Assembly: GCA_030621515.1 (NCBI GenBank)
Contig: JAUXHN010000017.1
Coordinates: 1 to 37,563, forward strand
Length of the DNA stretch: 37,563 bases
Source: Deltaproteobacteria bacterium
GTDB lineage: Bacteria; Myxococcota_A; Polyangia; JAAYKL01
Direction: 5' to 3'
A program made the position numbers and the translations under genes. Numbering within the stretch: the stretch's first letter is position 1; each line of letters starts with the position of its first letter. Shown piece by piece: positions 15,756 to 24,357 of the stretch. Under the pieces are notes generated by a model. The model saw nothing but the letters and a program-made list of their open reading frames with translations, had not been told where the DNA came from and did no database searches.

Positions 15756-16598
15756 GTGATCAGTGGTTGGAAAACGATTTGGGGGATACTCTTTTGCGCC
15801 GGGTTATACCCCGTGGCGTCTGCCCTGTCGGGTTGTGCGCAAACCCAGAAACAGGATGCGCTCCTCGATTATACCAAGTCGGCGAAGCAGATGTACGAGG
15901 TTGCTCTCGAGGAGTTCGACGACGAGGACTGCGTGGAGGCGGACAAGCTTTTTCAGGACGTGCGTCGGCAGTTTCCGTACAGCAGGTATGCCCCGCTGGC
16001 GGAACTGCGAATCGCCGATTGCCACTTCATCCAGGGCAGTAACGCGGAAGCCGCCGTTTCCTATCAGCATTTCGTTCAGACACACCCCACTCACGAGGAG
16101 GCGCACTACGCCGCGTACAAACGGGGTGAGGCCTACTACGAGATGATTCCCGGCGACTGGATCGTGACGCCGCCTCCCCACGAGCGGGATCAGTCGGCCA
16201 CCCGGGACGCGCGCTCGGCCCTCGGAACGTATCTCAAGAACTATCCGCAAAGCCCGTGGAGGGAAAAGGCGACGGATCTCTTGAAAGAAGTCGTCAACGC
16301 GCTGGTACGTCATGAAATGTACGTGGCCGAATTTTATTTAAAGCGAAAACAGAGGAAGGCAGCGGCCGTTCGGCTGGAGGGGATCTGGATCCATTTCCCG
16401 AACTCCTCCCTTGTTCCGGATGCCATGTTCCTGCAGGCCAAGACTTTCCTGGAGATGGACAGGGTTGATGAGGCCACGCGGGTGTTCAAGGAGATAATAG
16501 CGCGTTACCCTGACCACCATCAGTCGCTGCGGGCCAGAGATTACTTGCGTCATATGGCGGTCAAGACCGCCGAGTCGAACAGGGGCAGCGATGGATAA
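15756..16598 (+). CDS. bamD: Outer-membrane assembly lipoprotein BamD
   Basis: A 280-aa TPR lipoprotein. The signal ends SALSGC with Cys27 lipidated. About five TPR-like helical hairpins follow, including KLFQDVRRQFPYSRYAPLA and AELRIADCHFIQGSNAEAA, the family-typical 'F.+QFP.S.YA..A.L..A'. The stretch with HYAAYKRGEAYYEMIPGDW then DQSATRDARSALGTYLKNYP corresponds to the conserved central BamD segment, and VAEFYLKRKQRKAAAVRL to the third/fourth repeat. BamD is the essential lipoprotein partner of BamA in outer-membrane protein insertion. The start is a GTG at 15756 with GAGGT upstream. Its last 8 nt overlap the next TPR gene. Confidence 0.92.
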   Translation: MISGWKTIWGILFCAGLYPVASALSGCAQTQKQDALLDYTKSAKQMYEVALEEFDDEDCVEADKLFQDVRRQFPYSRYAPLAELRIADCHFIQGSNAEAAVSYQHFVQTHPTHEEAHYAAYKRGEAYYEMIPGDWIVTPPPHERDQSATRDARSALGTYLKNYPQSPWREKATDLLKEVVNALVRHEMYVAEFYLKRKQRKAAAVRLEGIWIHFPNSSLVPDAMFLQAKTFLEMDRVDEATRVFKEIIARYPDHHQSLRARDYLRHMAVKTAESNRGSDG

Positions 16599-17463
16599 GA
16601 AAACCCTACAGAGGCTGGAGCGAGGCCGGGAGCACTATAAAAACCGCGAGTACGGCAAGGCAGAGCCCTATCTGCTCAAGGTCGCGCAGGAAGAGACCGG
16701 TTTCGCAGACATCATGAACATGCTCGGCGTGATCTACCACGATCGCGGCCAGGTGGCGCTCGCGCAGGAGTACTTCGAAAAATCAATCAGGATCAACCCT
16801 CGATACACGGAGGCAGCGCTCAACCTGGCGGTCACGTACAACGAGCAGGGCATGTACGACCAGGCCAAAAAGATACATGGGCACGCCACTTCCCTGCAGT
16901 TCGACGAGGAGCGTGAGATAGAGCCCTTTGCGAGGGGCAAGCTGACCAATATGCACGCGGATCTCGGCCAGGCCTACGCAGAACTGCAGATCCTGGACAA
17001 GGCCATCTCACAGTACCGGGAGGCGCTTTCCCTGAGCCCGGGTTTCGTGGATATCCGGACAAGCCTCGGACAGCTGCTAAAGGATGCGGGACATCTCGAG
17101 GAGGCCGTCCTGGAGTTCGAAATGGTGGAGAAGGAACGCCCCGGATACATTCCGGCGATGGTTTCCCTCGGCGCCACGCTCTTCGCAATGGACGACAAGA
17201 AGAAAGCAAGGGCCCAGTGGGCTCTGGTTCTCGAGCAAGATCCTTCCAACCGCACGGCGGGCATGTACTTTCGCCTGGTGGATCAGATGCTCGCCCAGGA
17301 GGAAGCCGCGGTCGCGGGTATGAACCTGGAGGTCGAGGAACCCGGCATCGCCGCAAAGAGCGAGGATGTGGACCGAGCGAGTGATCTCGATTTCTCGTTC
17401 GACGGTGAGCGGGCGTCGGTGGCCCCCGTAGCGTCCGTCGATGAAGACGCCGACGACAAGTAG
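16591..17463 (+). CDS. Tetratricopeptide-repeat protein, cytoplasmic
   Basis: A 290-aa protein with no signal peptide and about five to six TPR units (GREHYKNREYGKAEPYLLKV, IYHDRGQVALAQEYFEKSI, LNLAVTYNEQGMYDQAKKI, then DLGQAYAELQILDKAISQYR and further copies). The final 60 residues are acidic and low-complexity, ending DEDADDK. TPRs are protein-binding scaffolds. It overlaps bamD by 8 nt in another frame, so the two are translationally coupled and the pairing is probably functional, although BamD is exported and this protein has no export signal. Its TAG stop abuts the TAG of the convergent gene, forming TAGCTA. Confidence 0.85.
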   Translation: MDKKTLQRLERGREHYKNREYGKAEPYLLKVAQEETGFADIMNMLGVIYHDRGQVALAQEYFEKSIRINPRYTEAALNLAVTYNEQGMYDQAKKIHGHATSLQFDEEREIEPFARGKLTNMHADLGQAYAELQILDKAISQYREALSLSPGFVDIRTSLGQLLKDAGHLEEAVLEFEMVEKERPGYIPAMVSLGATLFAMDDKKKARAQWALVLEQDPSNRTAGMYFRLVDQMLAQEEAAVAGMNLEVEEPGIAAKSEDVDRASDLDFSFDGERASVAPVASVDEDADDK

Positions 17464-18585
17464 CTACTCACCATCCTTCGCGCCCGGATCAACTCCCGAT
17501 TCCTCGATGTACAGAATCTTGCGGATCTCCGCGAGATCTCGATTGGTGTCGTCAATCCACTTGTTATCGAGACCCAGCCTGATCGCCAGCTTCAAGGTTC
17601 GCTCCCACTGGACCACCGCCTTGCGCAGAAGAACGCGAATTCGATCGCCCAGTATCTCGAAATAGATCTTCCTCGCCTCGCCCTCGATGTCGTCCGGAAC
17701 GGGAGCAAACAGGATATCCTTCCAGAGGTGGTGGTAGAGGGATCCGATCCGGTAGGCCGCAGCCGCGGCCCAGTGGGCGTGGCCGATACGGATCACCCTG
17801 GTGTACAGGCGCTGAGAGTCGAGCAGCAGCTGCGCTTTCTTTTCCAGCATCTCTTCGATCAACGCCTCGTCCGACGGAAGATTCACCGAGCGCATCTCGT
17901 CGTGCACGATCTGTGCGAGTTTGAACTGGGCCATCGAGTAGTGATAGATGGAGTCGTTCGGTCCGACGCCGCGCCCCGCCCGATACATCCTCACCGCCTC
18001 CTCCAGCACCCAGCGGGCATCGTTCTCGCGCCCGATCTGCATCATGGCCGATCCCTTGCGCGCAAGCACTTCGATTCTTTCCACTCCCCTGAGATCCTTT
18101 TGTTCCTCGAGGAGACGATCGAACACCGCGACAGCGTCGTCCCAGGCCTCGAGGTTTTCATATGAGCCGGCCAGCCGGAAAAGAGCGTCGGTAACGTCCT
18201 GCGATTGCGGATGCCTCTCTATCAGGCGACTGTATGCAGCTGCGGCCTCAAGAAACCTCCCGAGCTCGTCGTAGCACAGGCCGGAATTGTACAGGGCGAG
18301 GGGGACCAGATCCGAATCGGGGAACTCGTCGATCAGTCGCATGTAGTTCCCCACCGCTTCGTCGCAACGATCGGTCCGAAGCAGTTTGCCGCCGCGGGAA
18401 AAAAGCTCCGTTGCGTCGTAGGCGTCCAGATAGAGCCGCTCGCCGTCGCGGGTTGCCACCACGTGAATCGGGTCGACCTTGCGCGGGGTAGTAGCGTCGT
18501 CAACCCGAGGTCCGACACTTGCACCGCATGCGGACAGGACGAACACCCCGGCCAGGAGCGCCCGGTGGGGGCATAGACAGATCAT
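17464..18585 (-). CDS. TPR lipoprotein
   Basis: A 373-aa lipoprotein with signal MICLCPHRALLAGVFVLSAC (Cys20 lipidated). TPR units run through about residues 60-300: LYNSGLCYDELGRFLEAAAA, ALFRLAGSYENLEAWDDAVA, EVLARKGSAMMQIGRENDA and AAAYRIGSLYHHLWKDILF. The fold and spacing resemble BamD/YbgF-like periplasmic scaffolds, but the protein is longer and I cannot assign a named family. The start codon overlaps the stop of the upstream GAF-like gene as ATGA. It lies next to the bamD/TPR pair but on the other strand, a local cluster of three TPR genes. Confidence 0.85.
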   Translation of the reverse strand: MICLCPHRALLAGVFVLSACGASVGPRVDDATTPRKVDPIHVVATRDGERLYLDAYDATELFSRGGKLLRTDRCDEAVGNYMRLIDEFPDSDLVPLALYNSGLCYDELGRFLEAAAAYSRLIERHPQSQDVTDALFRLAGSYENLEAWDDAVAVFDRLLEEQKDLRGVERIEVLARKGSAMMQIGRENDARWVLEEAVRMYRAGRGVGPNDSIYHYSMAQFKLAQIVHDEMRSVNLPSDEALIEEMLEKKAQLLLDSQRLYTRVIRIGHAHWAAAAAYRIGSLYHHLWKDILFAPVPDDIEGEARKIYFEILGDRIRVLLRKAVVQWERTLKLAIRLGLDNKWIDDTNRDLAEIRKILYIEESGVDPGAKDGE

Positions 18586-19160
18586 TCCGAGTCTTCTTGG
18601 AGGACCCTATCTGCGGCGCGAGAAAGGAGATCGGCGACTTCCTCGAGCAGTTGCCGATCGTGACTGCTCCATTCCCTGGAGGCGCCGTTGAGGATCAGCC
18701 ATATCAACGCGGGGCGCGCCTCCGACGGCTTTATATCCACGCTGAGCAACGCGGTCGCCGGCTTTCCCAGATCGTCTTGCCAGAGGTGCTCCCACGCGTT
18801 GTCATTGATGAGCGACGTCGGTCGAAAGCGAGAGAGCGCCACCGCCCCATGAGCATTTTCCTGTGCGCGGAGGAGAGCTTCGATCCCCTCTCCCTCGAAA
18901 GTATTCCCGGGTTGCGCCCTTTCCCAATCTCCCGCGGCGGCCAGAAGGGTTACGGAATCGGACTTGTTCTTTTCTGTGAGCTTGTGAACCAGAACGGCGC
19001 CGTCGGTGCGAAAGTCGCAGCGGATCTCTTCGAGGAGATCTCGGTCCCTGGCCTCACCGGAGCGCTGATCGAACAAGATCTCGTGAATGGCCAGCATGAG
19101 CGCTCGCCTGCGGTCAGCGTACCGCCTGAAAACTTCTCTTCTTTCTTGCGTTCCCTTCAT
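18582..19160 (-). CDS. GAF-domain-like protein
   Basis: A 192-aa cytoplasmic protein. The start at 19160 has GGAGG six bases upstream; an in-frame start at 19211 would overlap the upstream kinase gene and has no good site. The first 50 residues are basic helices (GTQERREVFRRYADRRRALM). The remainder fits a GAF sensor fold: GAVLVHKLTEKN, VTLLAAAGDWERAQPG and ALIWLILNGASREWSSHDR, then a closing helix LLEEVADLLSRAAD, the usual GAF end. No catalytic output domain is attached, so it may be a stand-alone sensor or adaptor. It overlaps the downstream TPR lipoprotein by ATGA and follows the DAG-kinase-like gene by 22 nt. Confidence 0.65.
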   Translation of the reverse strand: MKGTQERREVFRRYADRRRALMLAIHEILFDQRSGEARDRDLLEEIRCDFRTDGAVLVHKLTEKNKSDSVTLLAAAGDWERAQPGNTFEGEGIEALLRAQENAHGAVALSRFRPTSLINDNAWEHLWQDDLGKPATALLSVDIKPSEARPALIWLILNGASREWSSHDRQLLEEVADLLSRAADRVLQEDSE

Positions 19161-19182
19161 CGACAACCTCCAGCGGAAGAAA

Positions 19183-20262
19183 CTAGATCCAGTGGTGATC
19201 TTTTGGAACAATAATTTTTAGCAACTTCGGATGAACTACAACCTCGAAATGATCCGACTGTTTAAACTCGTCGCCGTCAAGCTGGGCAGGAAGGCGCTGA
19301 TCCTTGTTGGGTCGCAGGATCTGTACCTGTATGTGCTTTCCCTTCAGGTTGGGAGTGTGGGAGACGCCGATCTTGTTGAGCAGGCCCTCGGTGAGCGGGT
19401 TCTTCTTGTGGGCGACGATGAGCTTGCTGGTCCAGTCGCGGGTTCCGGTGAACGGCACGATCTCGAACATCCCGTCATCGTGTCGCGCCTCCAGGTCGAT
19501 GATCCATTCGCCCGCGTACAGCAGAGTGTTGCTGATCACGAGGTCGGAAAGTGAATCGAACTGGTGCACATGGCCGTCCACGATGATCTCTGCGGAGAAG
19601 CGATCGCGGGTGATCCAGTTGATCGCGAGTTTGTGGACCGCGGCGCGAACGTAGACGGCCTGATCGCGATACATTTCGCGCCAGATCGGCATCTTCTTGA
19701 CGATGTCCTTTTCCCGGTTTCGAAAGGCAAGTATCGACGCCGAGAGCCCACACCCCATGGAGTCGAAGAAGAGATCCCGCGCCATGGCGGTCCCCCCGTC
19801 GTAATAGGCGGTGATCTCGCCCACGTCGAGCCAGGTCGTGTGCCCTGCCTTGATGGTTTCAACGTTCTTCTCGAGGGCGCTCTTTGCAACGGAGATGCCG
19901 AATGACTTGCCCTGGTCGTTGGCGGTGCCGGAGGGGAGCATCCCCAGCTGAACGTGGCTGCTCTTGCCCGCCTTGCAGATACCCTTGGCCACCTCGTTGA
20001 AGGTGCCGTCCCCGCCGAGGTAGATCACTGTCTTGAAACCCTCTTGCGTGACGGCCCGGGCAACCATGTCAACTGTTCCGGCGTTCGGTAAAGTCGGGCG
20101 AAACTCGTGAACGATGCCGTGCTTGAGAAGGATCTCGCGCGCCTTTTCTATCCTCAAGGCCGCCTTCCCGCTACGGGAGGTCGGGTTGCCCACCAGGAGC
20201 ACCAGGCCGAGGTTTTCCACGGTGCCCGGTTCCGAGGCATCTGGCACATCTTTCCGAATCAT
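19183..20262 (-). CDS. Diacylglycerol kinase-like lipid kinase (DagK/YegS family)
   Basis: A 359-aa lipid kinase, counted from ATG 20262 (AGGA nearby); an open frame extends to a GTG at 20370 but overlaps the upstream lipoprotein gene, so I reject it. The ATP site reads YLGGDGTFNEV (GGDGT at residues 83-87), followed by PSGTAND (110-116). The second, beta-sandwich domain holds conserved GEWIIDLEARHDDG and a closing DGDEF motif. Homologues phosphorylate diacylglycerol, sphingosine or phosphatidylglycerol and recycle lipid released during envelope polymer synthesis. The LtaS-like enzyme at 29473-31614 would release diacylglycerol from phosphatidylglycerol, so a link is plausible but inferred. 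First gene of the kinase/GAF/TPR-lipoprotein unit. Confidence 0.88.
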   Translation of the reverse strand: MIRKDVPDASEPGTVENLGLVLLVGNPTSRSGKAALRIEKAREILLKHGIVHEFRPTLPNAGTVDMVARAVTQEGFKTVIYLGGDGTFNEVAKGICKAGKSSHVQLGMLPSGTANDQGKSFGISVAKSALEKNVETIKAGHTTWLDVGEITAYYDGGTAMARDLFFDSMGCGLSASILAFRNREKDIVKKMPIWREMYRDQAVYVRAAVHKLAINWITRDRFSAEIIVDGHVHQFDSLSDLVISNTLLYAGEWIIDLEARHDDGMFEIVPFTGTRDWTSKLIVAHKKNPLTEGLLNKIGVSHTPNLKGKHIQVQILRPNKDQRLPAQLDGDEFKQSDHFEVVVHPKLLKIIVPKDHHWI

Positions 20263-20341
20263 GTCCTGATTCTGCAGGCAACGTGCATCGTTTTCAATGA
20301 TTGGATTGGATTTATCCCAAAACGGCGAAGGTGACTCCGGC

Positions 20342-21607
20342 CTATTCCGGCGGCTCGTAGTCGCCCTCACACACGCCGATGTCGTAAAACAGGTAGATGA
20401 GCACCCACTCCTGGGCGCGAACTGCAGGTGACGGTTCGCTCTCCACGACTTGATAGGACGAGAAGAACACCTTGCCGCAATCGTAGGGGAACGTCACGGT
20501 CAGCGGGCTGCCCGGCGATTCCTGAAGGTCCGTAACCCATACCGTGGGTTCCACCATGCCGCCTATTGAGCCGTTGTCGAGTACGCCGTGGCCATCGTAT
20601 CCGCTGGAAACACTATCCATTACCACCCAGGCGCCGTGGAAGGGGAAGGAGTCCACGTTCTCGGTGGGCGCCACCACTGCAAGCCACTCGCGCATTTCCT
20701 GATCTTCTATCTTGCCGGTCGTCGAGTACTGGGAGCCGGATCCCGGCGATGTTCCCGTGTCGTCTCCCCTGAAATCGATGATGTCCGGGAAGGGCTGCTC
20801 GGGCCACTGTCCCGCGTAGCAGGATCCGTAGATCTTGCCGCCGGCTTCCACGTAGGACTTGAGCATGGGAATGTGGTCTGCGGCGGTATTCATACCGCAT
20901 ATGCACGGGAAAAAGACCATGTGATATTGGTTGATCCAGCCCTGGCCTTGCGAAAACATGGAGGACGATTCGCCGACTGCCGACGGGTAGGTCTCTGAAT
21001 CGTTGTACATGTCGAAGTTCTCGGTACCGGACTCGACGTGACCCGTGGCGTCGAGCTGAGCCATGCCCATCTTGGCCAGCATGTCCTCGGGGCGGTCGTA
21101 CCAGTTGAGGAGCACCGCGTAGTTGGGAATCTGGTCCAGCCCGTCGTCAGTGCCCACTCCGGGAAGGGTAGTTTTCTCGATGGGGATGTCGTTGACCACG
21201 TCCTGGATCACGGTTATGGATCGCTGCCGCTGGAAGAAGCCCTTTCGCGTAACCAGGTTGCGTTCACCCGCCGGCACCTGACCGATGAACCAGGTTCCGT
21301 CCGCGTTGGTCAGCGTCCATTTCTGGTCGGTCATATTGTCGCATGTGTAGCAGTAGACCTCGTCTGGAATGTCTGCCCCGTCCCCGTTGGTCATGTACAC
21401 GAGGGCGCCGGAGATGGGGAAGCCCGTCGCCGACACCACCGTGCCGGCAAGATCTCCGAAATAGCCGGGCCCTGTATCCGAGTCGCTGTCGGAATCGCCG
21501 TCGCTGTCCGAACCGGCAGATCGGCTATCCGAGTCGTCGCTGCAATTCGCCAGGTAAAATGTCCCGAAAATTGCAACGAGCACGTAGATTATTGCCCGCA
21601 TTTTCAT
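20342..21607 (-). CDS. Lipoprotein: carboxypeptidase-regulatory-like domain plus GATase-like domain, copy A
   Basis: A 421-aa lipoprotein. The signal ends LANC with Cys22 lipidated, then a Ser-Asp-rich linker at about 32-44. Residues about 47-140 match a carboxypeptidase-regulatory-like beta-sandwich (GDLAGTVVSATGFPISGALV, NADGTWFIGQVPAGERN). The rest resembles a class-I glutamine-amidotransferase/ThuA-like alpha/beta fold: YAVLLNWYDRPEDMLAKMGM as first strand and helix, YHMVFFPCICG, then GGKIYGSCYAGQW, which looks like a G-x-C-x-x-G nucleophile elbow. Whether it is catalytic is unknown. Strong paralogue of the gene at 21720-23021 (copy B). GGAGG precedes the ATG at 21607. Confidence 0.8.
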   Translation of the reverse strand: MKMRAIIYVLVAIFGTFYLANCSDDSDSRSAGSDSDGDSDSDSDTGPGYFGDLAGTVVSATGFPISGALVYMTNGDGADIPDEVYCYTCDNMTDQKWTLTNADGTWFIGQVPAGERNLVTRKGFFQRQRSITVIQDVVNDIPIEKTTLPGVGTDDGLDQIPNYAVLLNWYDRPEDMLAKMGMAQLDATGHVESGTENFDMYNDSETYPSAVGESSSMFSQGQGWINQYHMVFFPCICGMNTAADHIPMLKSYVEAGGKIYGSCYAGQWPEQPFPDIIDFRGDDTGTSPGSGSQYSTTGKIEDQEMREWLAVVAPTENVDSFPFHGAWVVMDSVSSGYDGHGVLDNGSIGGMVEPTVWVTDLQESPGSPLTVTFPYDCGKVFFSSYQVVESEPSPAVRAQEWVLIYLFYDIGVCEGDYEPPE

Positions 21608-21703
21608 GATTGGCCTCCGTTATTGGTTCTGTTCCGTCATGACCATCGTATACGTTGTGCATACATATCGCGTTGATGGCTCAAAAAATAATTACGGCAG
21701 ACC

Positions 21704-21719
21704 TGTACACCTGTACAGC
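21704..21719. repeat. Perfect 7-bp inverted repeat between duplicated lipoprotein genes
   Basis: CTGTACA, CC, TGTACAG, immediately 3' of copy B on the minus strand. On that strand a T-rich run follows about ten bases further. It may be a weak terminator or an operator-like palindrome. Confidence 0.5.
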
Positions 21720-23021
21720 CTATTCCGGCGGCTCGTAGTCGCCCTCGCACACTCCGACCTCGTAGAACAGGTAGATGAGCACCCACTCCTGGGCGCGAAT
21801 ATCAGGTGACGGGCTGCTCTCCACAACTTGATATGTCGAGAAAAACACTTTTCCGCAGGAGTAGGGATAGGTAATGGTCAGTGGATGACCATTGTTGTTC
21901 GCCACATCCGTAACCCAAGTAGTGGTAACCACGGGCCCTCCGATGGTGCCGTCGTCGAGCACGCCGTGGCCGTCGTAAGCGGTGTCGTTCAGACTGTCGA
22001 CCAGGATCCAGCCACCCTCGAACGGATAGTGGTCGAGGTTTTCTGTCGGCGCCACCACCGTGAGCCAGGCGCGCATTTCCGGGTCGTTGATTGTCCCGAA
22101 GCTGTCCCACAAACCGATGTTGCCCGGATTGTACACGGTGTCGCTGCCATTGAACTCAATCACGTTCGGGAAAGGCTGCTCAACCCATTGTCCCGCCCAG
22201 CAGGATCCGTAGATCTTGCCGCCTTCTTCCACGTAGGTCTTGAGCATAGGAATGTGGGATCCGGCGCTCAGAGTGCTGCAGATGCACGGGAAAAAGATCA
22301 TGTGATATTGGTTGATCCAATCTTGACCTTGCGAGAACAGTGAAGATGATTGTCCAATCGCCGACGAATAGCTCCCCGAATCGTTATACATGTGGAAGTG
22401 TTCGGTGCCGGGCTGGACGTGGCCCGAGCCGTCGAGCTGGGCCATGCCCATCTTGGCCAGCATGTCCTCTGGGAGATCGTACCCGTTGAGGAGCACTGCG
22501 TAGTTGGGGATCTGGTCCAGCCCGTCGCCTGTGGCTTCTCCGGGGAGGGTTGTCAGATCAACGGGGATGTCGTTGACCACGTCCTGGGACACGGTTATGG
22601 CTCGCTGCCGCTGGAAGAAGCCCTTTCGGGTGACCAGGTTGCGGTCTCCCGCCGACACCTGGCTGATGGCCCAGGTTCCGTCCGCGTTGGACAGGGTCCA
22701 TTTCTTGCCGGTCATATCGTCGCACGTATAGCAGTAGACCTCATCGGGAATGTCGGCCCCGTCCCCGTCGGTCACGTACACGAGGGCGCCGGAGATGGGA
22801 AAGCCCGTCGCCGATCTCACCGTGCCGGCCAGATCTCCGAAATAGCCGGGTCCTGTATCCGAGTCGCTGTCAGAATCGCCGTCTGTGTCGGTATCGCCGT
22901 CGGTATCTCCATCGGAATCGCTGTCCGAGCCGGATTTGAACCCGTCATTCGCCCCCTCGCAACCCGGAACGATCGCCCACAATAATGCGATAAAAATCAG
23001 TACTGATGCACGAATAAACAT
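21720..23021 (-). CDS. Lipoprotein: carboxypeptidase-regulatory-like domain plus GATase-like domain, copy B
   Basis: A 433-aa paralogue of the 20342-21607 gene with the same order: lipoprotein signal (MFIRASVLIFIALLWAIVPGC, Cys21), longer Ser/Thr/Gly-Asp linker, regulatory-like beta-sandwich and amidotransferase-like fold, ending in the same CEGDYEPPE. The start is ATG 23021, five bases after GGAGG; an in-frame GTG at 23033 would overlap that site. The possible nucleophile elbow is GGKIYGSCWAGQW, so the Cys is kept while neighbours change. The linker is much longer than in copy A. The upstream 113 nt are AT-rich with a minus-strand T-run, but I cannot fix a promoter there. Confidence 0.8.
   Translation of the reverse strand: MFIRASVLIFIALLWAIVPGCEGANDGFKSGSDSDSDGDTDGDTDTDGDSDSDSDTGPGYFGDLAGTVRSATGFPISGALVYVTDGDGADIPDEVYCYTCDDMTGKKWTLSNADGTWAISQVSAGDRNLVTRKGFFQRQRAITVSQDVVNDIPVDLTTLPGEATGDGLDQIPNYAVLLNGYDLPEDMLAKMGMAQLDGSGHVQPGTEHFHMYNDSGSYSSAIGQSSSLFSQGQDWINQYHMIFFPCICSTLSAGSHIPMLKTYVEEGGKIYGSCWAGQWVEQPFPNVIEFNGSDTVYNPGNIGLWDSFGTINDPEMRAWLTVVAPTENLDHYPFEGGWILVDSLNDTAYDGHGVLDDGTIGGPVVTTTWVTDVANNNGHPLTITYPYSCGKVFFSTYQVVESSPSPDIRAQEWVLIYLFYEVGVCEGDYEPPE
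22851..22936 (-). repeat. Low-complexity DNA encoding Ser/Thr/Gly-Asp linker
   Basis: Six-base-period DNA coding for alternating Asp with Ser, Thr or Gly in copy B. The corresponding linker in copy A (about 21468-21525) is shorter, so repeat number changed after duplication. Confidence 0.75.
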
Positions 23022-23146
23022 TTTCTCCTCCACCTGGCCGCGCGGCCCATAGAAACGGAAAACCGAGTCATCTTTTGTCCACCTACTTGTTCCTATTTAT
23101 ATTAGTGCATTTTCGACAACTATATTAATAAAAAAAATGAAGTGGT

Positions 23147-23728
23147 CTAAATTGTCTCGATAACGGCCATTCCCCGGGTGGCGTCATGAAGAGCGCTCGT
23201 GAGATCCGCAACGTATCGCTCATCTACCTCCACTGTCAGGATGACTCCGGATTCGATGTACTCTTCCCTGAGCTTGACGGCACCGAAGCGATCGATCACC
23301 GGGTACACGGCTCCGATAGAATCGAACGGGATCTCCACCGTCACCATTGCCTTGCGGAAGATTTCCACTCGTCGGGCGGCGCGCAGGCATTGTGCCGCGG
23401 TCCCGCCATACGCCCGGACCAGGCCGCCGGCGCCGAGCTTGATTCCGCCGAAGTAGCGGATCACCACCACCATCACGTGATCCAACCCCTGGCTATCGAT
23501 GGCGGACAGGATTGGCCGGCCAGCGGTTCCGCTCGGCTCGCCGTCATCCGAAGAACGGTACAGATCCCCGATTCTGTACGCCCAGCAGTTGTGGGTTGCC
23601 TCCGGATCATTGACCGATTCCAGCCACTCGAGGGCCTCCATCGGGGAGTTTGCTCTCGTCGCGATGGCGATGAACCTGCTCTTCTTGATGTCCTGCTCGT
23701 GGGAATGCCGGGCGACGAGGGTCAGCAC
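23147..23728 (-). CDS. yigZ: YigZ/IMPACT-family protein
   Basis: A 193-aa member of the UPF0029/IMPACT family. Signatures are HNCWAYRIGD, SSDDGEPSGTAGRPILSAI and VVVIRYFGGIKLGAGGLVRA, with the C-terminal ferredoxin-like DUF1949 part after residue 125. Homologues are linked to translation control (yeast Gcn1/Gcn2 antagonist Yih1); the bacterial role is unclear. The start is GTG 23728, 4 nt after the pgsA stop, with AAAGGA upstream. It is the last gene of the glmU operon. Confidence 0.92.
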   Translation of the reverse strand: MLTLVARHSHEQDIKKSRFIAIATRANSPMEALEWLESVNDPEATHNCWAYRIGDLYRSSDDGEPSGTAGRPILSAIDSQGLDHVMVVVIRYFGGIKLGAGGLVRAYGGTAAQCLRAARRVEIFRKAMVTVEIPFDSIGAVYPVIDRFGAVKLREEYIESGVILTVEVDERYVADLTSALHDATRGMAVIETI

Positions 23729-23732
23729 CGGA

Positions 23733-24353
23733 TCATTCCTTTCCCTGAAGTTGCTCGGAGTAGAACCTGGCGAACGCCTTGAGATATGTCCACCCGGCCA
23801 TCAGGCTCACGATGATGCCGGTGATCATGGAAGCCCAGGCGACCCATATGAGTACTCGACCGGGGGGAATACCGTACAGGGTCCAGGACTCCGGCAATAC
23901 GCCGGGCATATTGAGAATCGCGCCGAAAAACAAAAGGAAGAACGCGTATCCGAGCAGGCTCGACTTGGCCCTGCCCAGGTTTGACGACGGCAGCTTGCCG
24001 CCCTGGCTGTGGACGTAGCTCCTTATCACCGTAACCGTGAACTCCCTGAACAGATAGATAATGAGCCACCCCATCCAGAACTCGCCGATCATCACTGCGA
24101 TCAGGAGGGCACAGGATTCGAACACGAGATCGCCGAGTTGATCGATGAGCGAGCCGAGCTTTGTTATCTGGTTGAGCTTGCGGGCGACAATTCCGTCGAA
24201 CAGGTCGGTTATCCCGGCCAGAACGCCGATGACCAGGGCGGTCGCGTGCATGTCCAGGGCAAACCAGAAGAACGCCAGGGTCGGAGCCGCGACGAGCCTG
24301 AACAGAGACATCAAGTTTGGAACGGTCAAGAGATCTTTGGAGAAGCTTCTCAA
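23733..24353 (-). CDS. pgsA: CDP-diacylglycerol:glycerol-3-phosphate 3-phosphatidyltransferase
   Basis: A 206-aa membrane enzyme that makes phosphatidylglycerophosphate, the first committed step to phosphatidylglycerol. The CDP-alcohol phosphatidyltransferase motif is complete: DLFDGIVAR, then KLNQITKLG, then SLIDQLGD, giving D-x2-D-G-x2-A-R-x8-G-x3-D-x3-D. Several hydrophobic helices follow. An open frame extends up to 24470 but would overlap the small lipoprotein gene. I chose TTG 24353: it lies 4 nt after that gene's stop, follows TGGAG at a normal distance and gives a family-like N-terminus, RSFSKDLLTVPNLMSLFRLV. Phosphatidylglycerol is also the donor lipid for LtaS-type enzymes. Confidence 0.9.
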   Translation of the reverse strand: MRSFSKDLLTVPNLMSLFRLVAAPTLAFFWFALDMHATALVIGVLAGITDLFDGIVARKLNQITKLGSLIDQLGDLVFESCALLIAVMIGEFWMGWLIIYLFREFTVTVIRSYVHSQGGKLPSSNLGRAKSSLLGYAFFLLFFGAILNMPGVLPESWTLYGIPPGRVLIWVAWASMITGIIVSLMAGWTYLKAFARFYSEQLQGKE

Positions 24354-24357
24354 CTGT

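Noticed and set aside
20263-20370. N-terminal extension of the DAG-kinase-like gene
   Set aside because: It overlaps the end of the upstream lipoprotein in another frame and has no family-like sequence.
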